From an uncultured Acetatifactor sp. (GTDB lineage: Bacteria > Bacillota > Clostridia > Lachnospirales > Lachnospiraceae): a DNA stretch of 20,535 nt. Numbering within the stretch: position 1 is the stretch's first letter; each line of letters opens with the position of its first letter. Positions 8,032 to 14,597 of this stretch are shown one piece after another. Under the pieces are notes generated by a model. That model saw nothing but the letters and a program-made list of their open reading frames with translations. It searched no databases and was not told the origin of the DNA. The position numbers and the translations under genes are program-made. Location: positions 1 through 20,535 of the forward strand of contig CAJTLR010000064.1 of NCBI GenBank assembly GCA_910577185.1, read 5' to 3'.

Positions 8032-9022
8032 AGTAAAAAGCCGGGGCCTGCTTTTGGGAGGCGGGATTCTGGCGGTCCTGCTGGTGACTGTCCTCAGTCT
8101 TTGCCTGGGCAATGTGCACTTTACGCCCATGCAGCTTTTGGGCATTCTCCGGGGGAATGAGGGAAATGTGAACAGGAGCATCCTGCTCTATGCCAGGCTG
8201 CCCCGGACCCTGGCCTCCCTTTTTTCCGGGGCCGCGCTGGCAGTGTCCGGGGCCGTGCTGCAGAATGTGCTGGCCAACAGACTGGCGTCTCCGGGCATTA
8301 TCGGCGTCAACGCGGGGGCGGGCCTGGGCGTCACCCTCTGCTGTGCGGGAGGCATTTTGTCCGGCTATGCCGTTTCCCTGTCTGCCTTTGCCGGAAGTCT
8401 TATCAGTGTATTTCTGATCTTTCTGTTTTCCTATCGGATGAATGCTTCCAGGACAACTGTCATTTTAAGCGGTGTGGCGCTGAACAGTATACTGAATGCC
8501 GTCTGTGAGTCGGTGACGGTGCTGGACACGGATCTGGCCATGCTGAGCATTGATTTCAGGGTGGGGGGATTTTCCGCGGTTTCCTTTACCCGCCTGGTTC
8601 CTGCGGCAGTGCTGATTTCCCTTGCCTTATGGGGATTGTTTACCCTGTGCAATGAACTGGATGTGGTCACGCTGGGGGATGAAACGGCCCGGGGAGTGGG
8701 TCTGGCCGTGGGACGTTACCGGATGATTTTTCTGGTTCTGGCGGCCCTGCTGGCGGGGGCGGCGGTAAGCTTTTCCGGACTGCTGGGATTTGTGGGACTG
8801 ATTGTGCCGCATTTTGTCCGCAGGTTCACTGGAAATGAAAGCGGCAGACTGCTGCCGGTGTGCGCCTTGTCCGGGGCGGCCTTCGTGACATTCTGCGACC
8901 TGGTGTCCCGGCTTTTATTTCTGCCCTATGAACTGCCGGTGGGCATTCTGATGTCGGTGGTGGGAGGGCCCGTGTTTCTGGTACTGCTGGTGCGCCACAG
9001 AGGAGGACATGGCGGGCAGTGA
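8021..9022 (+). CDS. FecCD-family ABC importer permease
   Basis: A 333-residue integral membrane permease with the multiple-helix pattern of the FecCD/BtuC family. Diagnostic segments are LPRTLASLFSGAALAVSGA, the NVLANRLASPGIIGVNAGAG loop, the GLLGFVGLIVPHFVRR coupling loop that contacts the ATPase, and a C-terminal ELPVGILMSVVGGPVF. ATG at 8021 is chosen over upstream in-frame starts because GGAGGAGA (8006-8013) sits 7 bases before it. The gene overlaps the binding-protein gene by 11 bases, which implies translational coupling. The closing residues are basic (RHRGGHGGQ). Confidence 0.95.
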   Translation: MRNKVKSRGLLLGGGILAVLLVTVLSLCLGNVHFTPMQLLGILRGNEGNVNRSILLYARLPRTLASLFSGAALAVSGAVLQNVLANRLASPGIIGVNAGAGLGVTLCCAGGILSGYAVSLSAFAGSLISVFLIFLFSYRMNASRTTVILSGVALNSILNAVCESVTVLDTDLAMLSIDFRVGGFSAVSFTRLVPAAVLISLALWGLFTLCNELDVVTLGDETARGVGLAVGRYRMIFLVLAALLAGAAVSFSGLLGFVGLIVPHFVRRFTGNESGRLLPVCALSGAAFVTFCDLVSRLLFLPYELPVGILMSVVGGPVFLVLLVRHRGGHGGQ

Positions 9023-9045
9023 AGGGCTGCAGGGCCCGTTTTTTT
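9013..9045 (+). terminator. Possible weak terminator after the permease gene
   Basis: CGGGC (9013-9017) can pair with GCCCG (9034-9038), directly followed by seven T (9039-9045). An inner alternative pairs GGGC at 9024-9027 with GCCC at 9034-9037. The stem is only 4-5 bp, so termination would be partial. It lies at the permease stop codon, before the ATPase gene. The rest of the 155-base gap holds only a 12-base direct repeat, CCGGAAGGTTTT, at 9090 and 9116. Confidence 0.3.
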
Positions 9046-9177
9046 GGATTGGGCTGTTTTCCGGTATTTTTGCGGGACGGCTTGTGCGGCCGGAAGGTTT
9101 TACGGCCGGATGGGCCCGGAAGGTTTTCAAAAATCCGGGGGGCAGCCGCGGGATGAGGGAATGTTTGGAGAAACAAT

Positions 9178-9945
9178 ATGATCAAAATGGAAAAAGTGTC
9201 TGCCGGCTATGGGAAGCAGGAGATCCTGCACGGAGTGGACCTGGAGATTCATAAAGGAGAGATTATCACATTGATCGGCGCCAACGGCAGCGGAAAAAGT
9301 ACCCTGCTGCGGGCGCTTTTGGGATTCATGCCTCTGTGGGGAGGGGAGATCCGCATGGAAGGTATTTCCGTAAGCCAAATGGGGCGGGCGGAAATCGCCA
9401 GGAAAGCGGCCTATCTGCCCCAGGGAAAAAACGTTCCCGACATCACGGCAGGACGTATGGTTCTTCACGGACGATTTCCCTATCTGCGTTATCCCAGAAA
9501 ATATAGGGAGACGGATTTCCGTCTGGCAGGGGAAGCCATGGAGCGCATGGGAATCGGAAACCTGGCGCAAAAGCAAATGTCCGAACTGTCCGGGGGAATG
9601 CGGCAGAAGGTGTATATTGCCATGGCCCTGGCACAGCAGGCACAGATGATAGTCATGGATGAACCCACCACATATCTGGATATCGGGCAGCAGATGAAAT
9701 TTGCGCAGATGATGAAGGAACTGGCAGGGGAAGGAATAACCATTGTCCTGGTTTTGCACGACATTCTGCTTGCCCTGCAGATTTCAGACCGGATAGCGGC
9801 CATGCAGGAGGGTAGGATTCTCCGCTGCGCGGCCCCGGAAGAAATCCTGCAGGAGGGTATTGTGGAGCTGCTTTATAAAGTCACCGTGAAATCCTGCAGG
9901 ACTGAGGCTGGTGTACAGTACTTTTATGAGATGCCCGGATTCTGA
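9178..9945 (+). CDS. ABC importer ATPase (FepC/BtuD family)
   Basis: A 255-residue ATP-binding subunit that powers the FecCD-type importer encoded just upstream. Visible motifs: Walker A GANGSGKST (about 38-46), a Q-loop region around AAYLPQGK, signature LSGGMRQKV (about 139-147), Walker B QMIVMDEPTT with D-loop YLDIGQQ, and switch His in LVLHDILLAL. The start has GGAG 7 bases upstream. It follows the permease after an unusually long 155-base gap containing a terminator-like T tract, so its level may be set separately. With the lipoprotein and permease it forms a complete type II importer. Confidence 0.95.
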   Translation: MIKMEKVSAGYGKQEILHGVDLEIHKGEIITLIGANGSGKSTLLRALLGFMPLWGGEIRMEGISVSQMGRAEIARKAAYLPQGKNVPDITAGRMVLHGRFPYLRYPRKYRETDFRLAGEAMERMGIGNLAQKQMSELSGGMRQKVYIAMALAQQAQMIVMDEPTTYLDIGQQMKFAQMMKELAGEGITIVLVLHDILLALQISDRIAAMQEGRILRCAAPEEILQEGIVELLYKVTVKSCRTEAGVQYFYEMPGF

Positions 9946-10011
9946 CAGGGGATGTATGGGGCCGGTATCATTTTCGGGGGTACGGACTGCCCGGAGAGGC
10001 ATGGGAAGGGA

Positions 10012-10034
10012 GCCGGAAGATGCCTTGTTCCGGC
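10012..10034. other. GC-rich hairpin between the ABC operon and the BlaI operon
   Basis: GCCGGAA (10012-10018) and TTCCGGC (10028-10034) form a perfect 7-bp stem around a 9-base loop. No T tract follows on the plus strand, so it is not a standard terminator. It may stabilise the 3' end of the ABC operon message. Confidence 0.35.
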
Positions 10035-10050
10035 AGGAATGAAATTGGTG

Positions 10051-10108
10051 TTGACAGCGCGGGACTATTGTGATAGTCTGTATATGACGTCAGACTATTG
10101 TAATAGTC
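10051..10108 (+). promoter_or_regulatory. Promoter with two BlaI/MecI-type dyad operators
   Basis: A perfect -35 TTGACA (10051-10056) is followed by two similar dyads, GACTATTGTGATAGTC (10063-10078, 6-bp arms) and GACTATTGTAATAGTC (10093-10108, 7-bp arms). Their centres are 30 bases apart, close to three helical turns. The likely -10 (GATAGT, 10072-10077, with an upstream TG) falls inside the first dyad, so a bound repressor would block RNA polymerase. BlaI/MecI repressors bind paired dyads of this kind in their own promoters. The gene just downstream is such a repressor. Confidence 0.85.
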
Positions 10109-10137
10109 CATATGGATGCAGACAGAAAGGAGATCCC

Positions 10138-10497
10138 ATGAATGTAAAGCTTTTTGACTCGGAACTGAAGGTTATGGAAGTTCTGTGGGAGCAGGGACCC
10201 AGACCCGCAAAGGATATTGTGGATGTGCTGCTGGGGCGCATCGGCTGGAACAAGAACACCACATACACCGTGATCAAAAAATGCATGGAAAAAGGTGCCA
10301 TAGAACGGTCTGAGCCGGGTTTTTTGTGTACGCCCCTGGTCACCAGGGACGAGGTGGCCCAGAGTGAGACGGAGCAGCTTATCGACAAAATGTTCGGCGG
10401 CTCCAGTGAGCTGTTTTTTTCATCATTTTTAAAAAATCAGGGAATATCGGAGGAAGATGCCCTCCGGCTGGCCCGCATGATAGAGGAGGCGAAATAA
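10138..10497 (+). CDS. BlaI/MecI-type transcriptional repressor
   Basis: A 119-residue winged-helix repressor of the BlaI/MecI/CopY family. The N-terminal DNA-binding part has LFDSELKVMEVLWEQGPRPA, then the recognition-helix region WNKNTTYTVIKKCMEKGAIE. The C-terminal part (about 75-119) is the helical dimerisation domain. The ATG at 10138 is chosen because AAAGGAGAT lies immediately upstream; a longer in-frame extension would run through the operators. The stop TAA directly abuts the ATG of the membrane protease gene. In the family, signal-driven cleavage releases repression. No beta-lactamase or PBP gene is present, so the regulon is unknown apart from the operon itself. Confidence 0.93.
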   Translation: MNVKLFDSELKVMEVLWEQGPRPAKDIVDVLLGRIGWNKNTTYTVIKKCMEKGAIERSEPGFLCTPLVTRDEVAQSETEQLIDKMFGGSSELFFSSFLKNQGISEEDALRLARMIEEAK

Positions 10498-12090
10498 ATG
10501 CTGCATTTTCGGATGAATATGCCATTTGTATATATGGCTTTGTATGGAAGCATCATGATTGTGCTGGTGCTGCTGCTTCGGGCGGCGCTGAAAAAGAAGC
10601 TGCCCGGATTTGTGTTTCCCGTACTCTGGGGTGTAGTGCTTCTGCGTCTGCTGGTGCCGTTTTCCCTGAGCAGTCCCATGAGTCTGCCCGTGCCTGCCCT
10701 TTCGTTCCTGACGGAAACGTCTGCCTGGCAGGAGGCGGTTGTCCATGAGGACAGCTTTGCCGCCCAGGACCAGTGGCAGGATGCCCGCGTCCTGGAAGGG
10801 ACAGCGGGAGAGACAGGCATGGCTGAGGACCGGGCAGACATGGCAGGAGAAAGGTCTGAGACCGTGGCGGTGAGTGAACAGGGATATGACAGGGGAGAGG
10901 ACTTGTGGAACGTTTCTTTTTTGTATGGGAAGAATCTGCTGCAGTTTCTGTATCTGGCCGGTCTTGCGGGGGTGACGGGGTTCCTGGGCTGGCAGAAATA
11001 CAGCTATGCCAGGAGGCTGAAGGGCAGTTTTCTCATGGAACACAATGAGACTGTAAACACACTGCTGCGGGAGATGGATATGGGACATGTGCTGGTGTTC
11101 ACCAGCGACCAGATTGCATCTCCCCTGGTGTGCGGCCTGAGGAATCCCAGGATTTATCTTCCCACCCGGATGGATTTTCAAAATACCCTGCTCCTGCGCC
11201 ATGTGCTGGCCCATGAGACCATGCATGTCAGACGCGGGGACAACTGGCTGAAATGTGTCATGGTGGCGGCGCTGGCGCTGCACTGGTACAATCCGCTGGT
11301 GTGGATTTTGTCCAAATGCCTTGCCTCAGACCTGGAGGCGGCCTGCGACAGTGCGGTACTGGCAAATTACGGGGAGGAAGAGCGGAAAAGCTATGCCTTC
11401 AGTCTGCTTGCCATGGCCGTCACAGGGAGCCGTACCACACTGCTTTACAGCGCCTTTTCCAGGACGGAAGTGGAGAAGCGGGTGAAGGGCATTCTGCATT
11501 ACAGGAAAGCCACGGCCTTTGTGCTGGCGCTGGCCCTGCTGTTCACCCTGGGAAGCACGGTGGTGTTTGCAACCGGGGGACAGGCTCCTTTTTCCACCCG
11601 TCTGACAGCGTATTGCTTCAGCAGCAACTGCCGCTGGGGAGGTTATGTGCAGATCACCAGGGACATTGCCCTGGGAAAGGATGCCCAGGCCCGGGCGGAA
11701 GGGATCGTGATATCGGTGCTGGGAACGGATAAGGCAGGGGATCCCGGGCTTCTGGAGGAGAAAATCCGCACGGAGCTGGCAGAAGAATTCGGCGTGGAGA
11801 AGAGGGCTTTTGCGATGGATTTCAGCCTCTGCCTGGACCAGGAAGAGATTGAAAAGGAGTATGAGGCCCTGGGGCTCACCCAGGGGGAGGATGGATTCTG
11901 GCTTTACCAGAATGAACCAATCCGGATTTTCCATGATAAAATGCTGGGCTGCTGGCAGACCAAAGAGGATGGCGCTGTGGATGTCTCCGTCCAGAGAGAC
12001 AGACTTGGCTACGCCACCTCCGTGACGGTATGGCGTCAGGGAGAGAGGGAATTTGAGGAGCAGATTTTGCTGAGGGAAGCGGCCAGGTGA
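10498..12090 (+). CDS. BlaR1/MecR1-like M56 membrane metalloprotease with a non-PBP C-terminal domain
   Basis: A 530-residue membrane protease partner of the repressor. TM helices are near 8-30, 37-56, 143-165 and 338-358, with a hydrophilic Glu/Asp-rich insert at 72-140. The gluzincin site is HETMH (239-243) with third ligand Glu280 in DLEAACD, so zinc protease activity is expected. The family's C-terminal penicillin-binding sensor is missing: residues 359-530 show no SxxK/KTG serine-acyltransferase motifs. This tail has Cys pairs (CFSSNC), a KDAQARAEG segment and a WLYQNEPIRIF segment that I do not recognise. GAGGAGG precedes the ATG, and the gene touches the repressor stop codon, indicating coupled translation. 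The signal sensed is unknown. Confidence 0.88.
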   Translation: MLHFRMNMPFVYMALYGSIMIVLVLLLRAALKKKLPGFVFPVLWGVVLLRLLVPFSLSSPMSLPVPALSFLTETSAWQEAVVHEDSFAAQDQWQDARVLEGTAGETGMAEDRADMAGERSETVAVSEQGYDRGEDLWNVSFLYGKNLLQFLYLAGLAGVTGFLGWQKYSYARRLKGSFLMEHNETVNTLLREMDMGHVLVFTSDQIASPLVCGLRNPRIYLPTRMDFQNTLLLRHVLAHETMHVRRGDNWLKCVMVAALALHWYNPLVWILSKCLASDLEAACDSAVLANYGEEERKSYAFSLLAMAVTGSRTTLLYSAFSRTEVEKRVKGILHYRKATAFVLALALLFTLGSTVVFATGGQAPFSTRLTAYCFSSNCRWGGYVQITRDIALGKDAQARAEGIVISVLGTDKAGDPGLLEEKIRTELAEEFGVEKRAFAMDFSLCLDQEEIEKEYEALGLTQGEDGFWLYQNEPIRIFHDKMLGCWQTKEDGAVDVSVQRDRLGYATSVTVWRQGEREFEEQILLREAAR

Positions 12091-12180
12091 GGGAAGGAGC
12101 CGGGCCGGAGGCATGCAGGCCGGACATAACAGGGCTGTTGTGAACCGCCGCGCCCGGACAGGTTACGGAACCGCGGGATA

Positions 12181-12200
12181 AAAAGATTGACAAATCTTTT
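12181..12200. promoter_or_regulatory. Perfect dyad overlapping the Y RNA promoter -35 box
   Basis: AAAAGATT and AATCTTTT form a perfect 8-bp inverted repeat with centre GACA, covering the -35 box TTGACA. This could be a repressor site or a weak A/T hairpin. No T tract or GC stem supports a terminator for the upstream protease gene. The rest of 12091-12180 shows no clear signal. Confidence 0.4.
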
Positions 12201-12215
12201 CCGGGGGAGGATAAT
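12187..12215 (+). promoter_or_regulatory. Strong sigma-A promoter of the Y RNA / Ro60 unit
   Basis: A perfect -35 TTGACA (12187-12192) and -10 GATAAT (12210-12215, 5 of 6) are spaced by 17 bases. The predicted start is near 12222, about 48 bases before the closing stem of the structured RNA. No other convincing promoter is seen before the Ro60 start codon, so this one probably drives both. Confidence 0.8.
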
Positions 12216-12269
12216 AAAAGAGTATCCATGCGGGATTTTCTGCAAAGTGAATCATGAATATGGATGTTT

Positions 12270-12404
12270 GCCCCGATGCACAGGAAACGGTTACTTCGAC
12301 AGTGAATCGCGTTGTTGCAGGTTCGAATCCTGCCTGCCGTGAAAACGGCAGTAGCTCAATGGTAGAGTACGACATGCCGTTTCCGCTTTTCTCGGGGCTT
12401 TTTT
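12270..12404 (+). ncRNA. Bacterial Y RNA with a circularly permuted tRNA-like module (YrlA-type)
   Basis: A noncoding RNA just upstream of the Ro60 gene. Pairing, outside in: GCCCCGA (12270-12276) with TCGGGGC (12392-12398), followed by six T; GGAAACGG (12283-12290) with CCGTTTCC (12377-12384); GTTGT (12311-12315) with ACGAC (12369-12373). The tip is a tRNA mimic: T arm GCAGG-TTCGAAT-CCTGC (12317-12333), acceptor stem CTGCCGT/ACGGCAG (12334-12340/12345-12351) capped by a GAAA tetraloop, TA, then D arm GCTC-AATGGTA-GAGT (12354-12368). The Y stem takes the place of the anticodon arm. The 20-base segment 12291-12310 opposite ATG is the likely Ro60-contact region. Y RNAs tether Ro60 and gate RNA access. 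The closed acceptor end and lack of CCA rule out aminoacylation. The transcript may begin near 12222. Confidence 0.9.
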
Positions 12405-12486
12405 ATGCCCAGGGGCGCGTAAGCACTTTTTCACTTTTCGGAATTGTGTCCCCATGAATCAGAATATGGATATAAATGCGCGCCCG

Positions 12487-12520
12487 CGGGCAGGGAGAAA
12501 ATCTTTCCTGCCCGATTTTT
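12487..12520 (+). terminator. Intrinsic terminator/attenuator between the Y RNA and Ro60
   Basis: CGGGCAGG (12487-12494) pairs perfectly with CCTGCCCG (12507-12514), extended inward by G-U and A-U pairs, and is followed by ATTTTT (12515-12520). This is a textbook rho-independent terminator lying 32 bases before the Ro60 start. An outer stem GGGCGCG/CGCGCCC (12413-12419/12479-12485) folds the spacer just before it. Readthrough is needed to express Ro60 from the shared promoter. Confidence 0.75.
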
Positions 12521-12552
12521 GGAAAAGTGATCCGGGAGTATGGAAGGGAGGA

Positions 12553-14202
12553 ATGACTGTGAGCCGTTTTCGGAATGTGCTGAATGATGCCGGGAGAGAA
12601 AATATTGTGGAGAACTTTATGGGAGGGGAATCTTACTGCATAAGCCCCCTGGAAACCCTGAAGATGATTACGGCATCCTCGATTTTCGGGGAGCCTTCTT
12701 ATTACCGGAACGGAGGGCTGGGAAAGCAGGTGAAGGATGCGCAGTACAGGCATTGCAGGCTGCTTGAGGGTTACCTGCTGTTTGCGGATGCCTGGGAGGG
12801 ACGTACCACCACGGAAATTATGGAGCAGGCCGTGGATGATGCGCTGGAGGCGGACTTTGCAGGAACCCTTGCATGGGCCGCGACGCTCAGGGAGGAATTT
12901 TTCATGCGCCTGAATCCCCAGGTGATTATGGTGAGGGCCGCCATGCATCCCGGCAGGAAAGCTTTTACCGAAACGCATCCGGGTCTGTTCGGGGAACTGG
13001 AACGCAGGGTTATGAGCCGGGGGGACGACGCGCTGGTGCAGCTGGCTTATTTTTTGTACAGCAATCACGGAAAGCAGAGGATGCCCAGTCTTCTGAAGCG
13101 TGCCCTGGCCGGAAAACTGCGGGGACTGGACAGATATGAGGCGGCAAAATACAAAAATGCGGAGATAGGTCTTCGGAATGCCGTGTGCATTACCCATGCC
13201 TGTTCCGATGTCATTGACGAATATATGAAAACGGGCACCATTGGGCTGTCCGGTGAAAAGAAGACCTGGGAAAACTTACGGTCGGAGGGAATGGGCTGGA
13301 AAGAAATTTTCCGGCAGATTCCCATGGGACACATGGCGCTGCTGAGAAATCTGCGGGGCGTGTTTTCCGGGGCGGAGGATCCGGAATTCTGTGAGGAGTA
13401 CCTGGCGCGGCTGAAAAAAGGAGTTGCCGGGGGCAGACAGTTCCCTTTCCGCTATTACAGCGCCTATACGGCGGTAGAAAAGAGTCAGTGCGCCCACAGA
13501 CCGCGGATTCTGGATGCCCTGGAGGAATGCGTGGATCTGTCCATGAAAAACATGCCGAAATTCCGCGGAAAGACCATGTGTCTTTCGGACAACTCCGGCT
13601 CCGCGTGGGGAACCATTCCCTCGGAATACGGCAGTGTCCGGGTAGCGGTGATTGACAATCTTTCCTCCGTGATTGCGGCGGCGGCCTCCGAAGAGGGATA
13701 TGTGGGCAAATTCGGTGACAGGCTGAAGGTGTATCCGGTTTCCGGCAGGGGACAGATTCTGAGGCAGAGTCGTGAGATATCGGAAAACATGGATTCCGAT
13801 GTGGGAGGCAACACGGAGGGCGGTATCTGGGAATTTTTTAACGAGGCCATTGAAAAAAAGGAGCACTGGGATCAGATTTTCATTTACTCAGACCAGCAGG
13901 CCGGGCACGGGGGACTGTACGGCACGGAGGCCCAGAGGAAAATTTACCAGGAAAAAGGGTTTGGATGTACGGCCGGGAAGTGGTGTTACGGCGCTTATAT
14001 CAATGTCTTTGAGCTGATTCTGGCATACCGGAAGGCGGTGAATCCCCGTGTCAATGTATTTTCCATACAGACAGCCGGGTATGATAATGTCTGTATTCCG
14101 GAATATGCCTACCGTACCTGCATTTTGTACGGCTGGACAGGAAAAGAAATTGCATTTGCCAGACAGATGATAGATCTGTGGGATGCGGCCGATGGGGGCT
14201 GA
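12553..14202 (+). CDS. rsr: Ro60 (Rsr) RNA-binding protein: TROVE ring plus vWA domain
   Basis: A 549-residue homologue of Ro60/Rsr, a ring-shaped protein that binds Y RNAs and misfolded or decaying RNA, in bacteria often with exoribonucleases. The N-terminal TROVE HEAT-like repeats span about 5-335, with family-typical segments such as GMGWKEIFRQIPMGHMALLRN and FRYYSAYTAVE. The C-terminal vWA domain has MIDAS motif DNSGS (from about 346), with GGNTEGG and SDQQ further on as the other metal-site loops. The frame is open back to 12454, but that start has no ribosome binding site and lies before a terminator. GGAAGGGAGG at 12542-12551 supports ATG 12553 or GTG 12559. It follows its Y RNA and precedes convergent tRNAs. 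Confidence 0.9.
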   Translation: MTVSRFRNVLNDAGRENIVENFMGGESYCISPLETLKMITASSIFGEPSYYRNGGLGKQVKDAQYRHCRLLEGYLLFADAWEGRTTTEIMEQAVDDALEADFAGTLAWAATLREEFFMRLNPQVIMVRAAMHPGRKAFTETHPGLFGELERRVMSRGDDALVQLAYFLYSNHGKQRMPSLLKRALAGKLRGLDRYEAAKYKNAEIGLRNAVCITHACSDVIDEYMKTGTIGLSGEKKTWENLRSEGMGWKEIFRQIPMGHMALLRNLRGVFSGAEDPEFCEEYLARLKKGVAGGRQFPFRYYSAYTAVEKSQCAHRPRILDALEECVDLSMKNMPKFRGKTMCLSDNSGSAWGTIPSEYGSVRVAVIDNLSSVIAAAASEEGYVGKFGDRLKVYPVSGRGQILRQSREISENMDSDVGGNTEGGIWEFFNEAIEKKEHWDQIFIYSDQQAGHGGLYGTEAQRKIYQEKGFGCTAGKWCYGAYINVFELILAYRKAVNPRVNVFSIQTAGYDNVCIPEYAYRTCILYGWTGKEIAFARQMIDLWDAADGG

Positions 14203-14253
14203 CCCGGGAGACCGGAGGCACCCCTGGGCCGCCTGCCGGCATTTTCCTCTGAA

Positions 14254-14294
14254 CGGGGCTGCGCATTCGGGCAGAGAAGACTGCCCGCGCCCCG
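14254..14294 (+). other. Stable GC-rich hairpin downstream of Ro60
   Basis: CGGGCAG (14268-14274) pairs with CTGCCCG (14281-14287) around loop AGAAGA. An outer helix CGGGGC (14254-14259) pairs with GCCCCG (14289-14294), leaving an asymmetric bulge on the 5' side. It lies in the Ro60 3' untranslated region, before the shared terminator. It may protect the message end or be a second small structured RNA. It shows no tRNA-like parts. Confidence 0.4.
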
Positions 14295-14323
14295 TCTGTC
14301 GGCATTCTTTCCCTGCGCATCAA

Positions 14324-14361
14324 AAAAACCTGAAAACCGCATCAACGGATTTCAGGTTTTT
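14324..14361. terminator. Bidirectional terminator between Ro60 and the tRNA genes
   Basis: AAAAACCTGAAA (14324-14335) pairs with TTTCAGGTTTTT (14350-14361), and CCG/CGG pairs inside the loop. The plus strand ends in five T and the minus strand in seven T, so the structure can end both the Ro60 transcript and the opposing tRNA transcript. Confidence 0.85.
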
Positions 14362-14367
14362 GGTGAG

Positions 14368-14441
14368 TAGCGAGAGGGGGATTTGAACCCTCGACACTGC
14401 GGGTATGAACCGCATGCTCTAGCCAACTGAGCTATCTCGCC
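14368..14441 (-). tRNA. tRNA-Met(CAT), elongator type
   Basis: The minus strand folds as a 74-base tRNA: acceptor GGCGAGA/TCTCGCT, D arm GCTC...GAGC, and anticodon arm TGCGG-TTCATAC-CCGCA with anticodon CAT. The T arm is GAGGG-TTCAAAT-CCCCC, with one A-C mismatch. The G1-U72 pair and GGCG start resemble bacterial elongator tRNA-Met rather than initiator. No CCA is encoded (CTC follows the discriminator A). A lysidine-modified tRNA-Ile cannot be fully excluded from the anticodon alone. Confidence 0.93.
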
Positions 14442-14464
14442 ACATATGCCAACTTACGTTGGTA

Positions 14465-14537
14465 TGGAACCTATAGGGCTCGAACCTATGACCCTCTGCT
14501 TGTAAGGCAGATGCTCTCCCAGCTGAGCTAAGATTCC
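14465..14537 (-). tRNA. tRNA-Val(TAC)
   Basis: A 73-base cloverleaf on the minus strand: acceptor GGAATCT/AGGTTCC with one G-U pair, D arm GCTC-AGCTGGGA-GAGC, anticodon arm TCTGC-CTTACAA-GCAGA (anticodon TAC), and T arm ATAGG-TTCGAGC-CCTAT. CCA is not encoded directly after the discriminator. It is first in a two-tRNA transcript, 23 bases before tRNA-Met. Confidence 0.96.
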
Positions 14538-14568
14538 GTGTGTCTGTTATTTCGTAACCGACTTGTAT

Positions 14569-14597
14569 AGTATACAATGAGAATTTCCATTTGTCAA
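14569..14597 (-). promoter_or_regulatory. tRNA operon promoter
   Basis: On the minus strand, perfect TTGACA (14592-14597) and TATACT (14569-14574) are 17 bases apart. The -10 box lies about 31 bases upstream of tRNA-Val. Such near-consensus boxes are usual for stable RNA genes. The rest of the AT-rich spacer 14598-14805 holds the divergent promoter at 14672-14700. Confidence 0.85.

Noticed and set aside
9009..9254. 81-residue frame between permease and ATPase
   Set aside because: It starts inside the permease, runs into the ATPase in another frame, and has no domain or convincing ribosome binding site.
9952..10137. N-terminal extension of the BlaI-type repressor
   Set aside because: It would translate through the promoter and both operators. 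The family length and the perfect ribosome binding site place the start at 10138.
12091..12200. Terminator for the M56 protease gene
   Set aside because: The only clean inverted repeat is A/T-rich, overlaps a -35 box and has no following T tract.
12311..12373. tRNA gene or tRNA pseudogene with scrambled halves
   Set aside because: The halves are in permuted order with the acceptor end closed by GAAA, no anticodon arm and no CCA. All stems are perfect, which argues against decay. The location before Ro60 fits a Y RNA.
12254..12457. 67-residue open frame over the Y RNA
   Set aside because: It has no good ribosome binding site, runs through every RNA stem and the T tract, and shows no protein-like composition.
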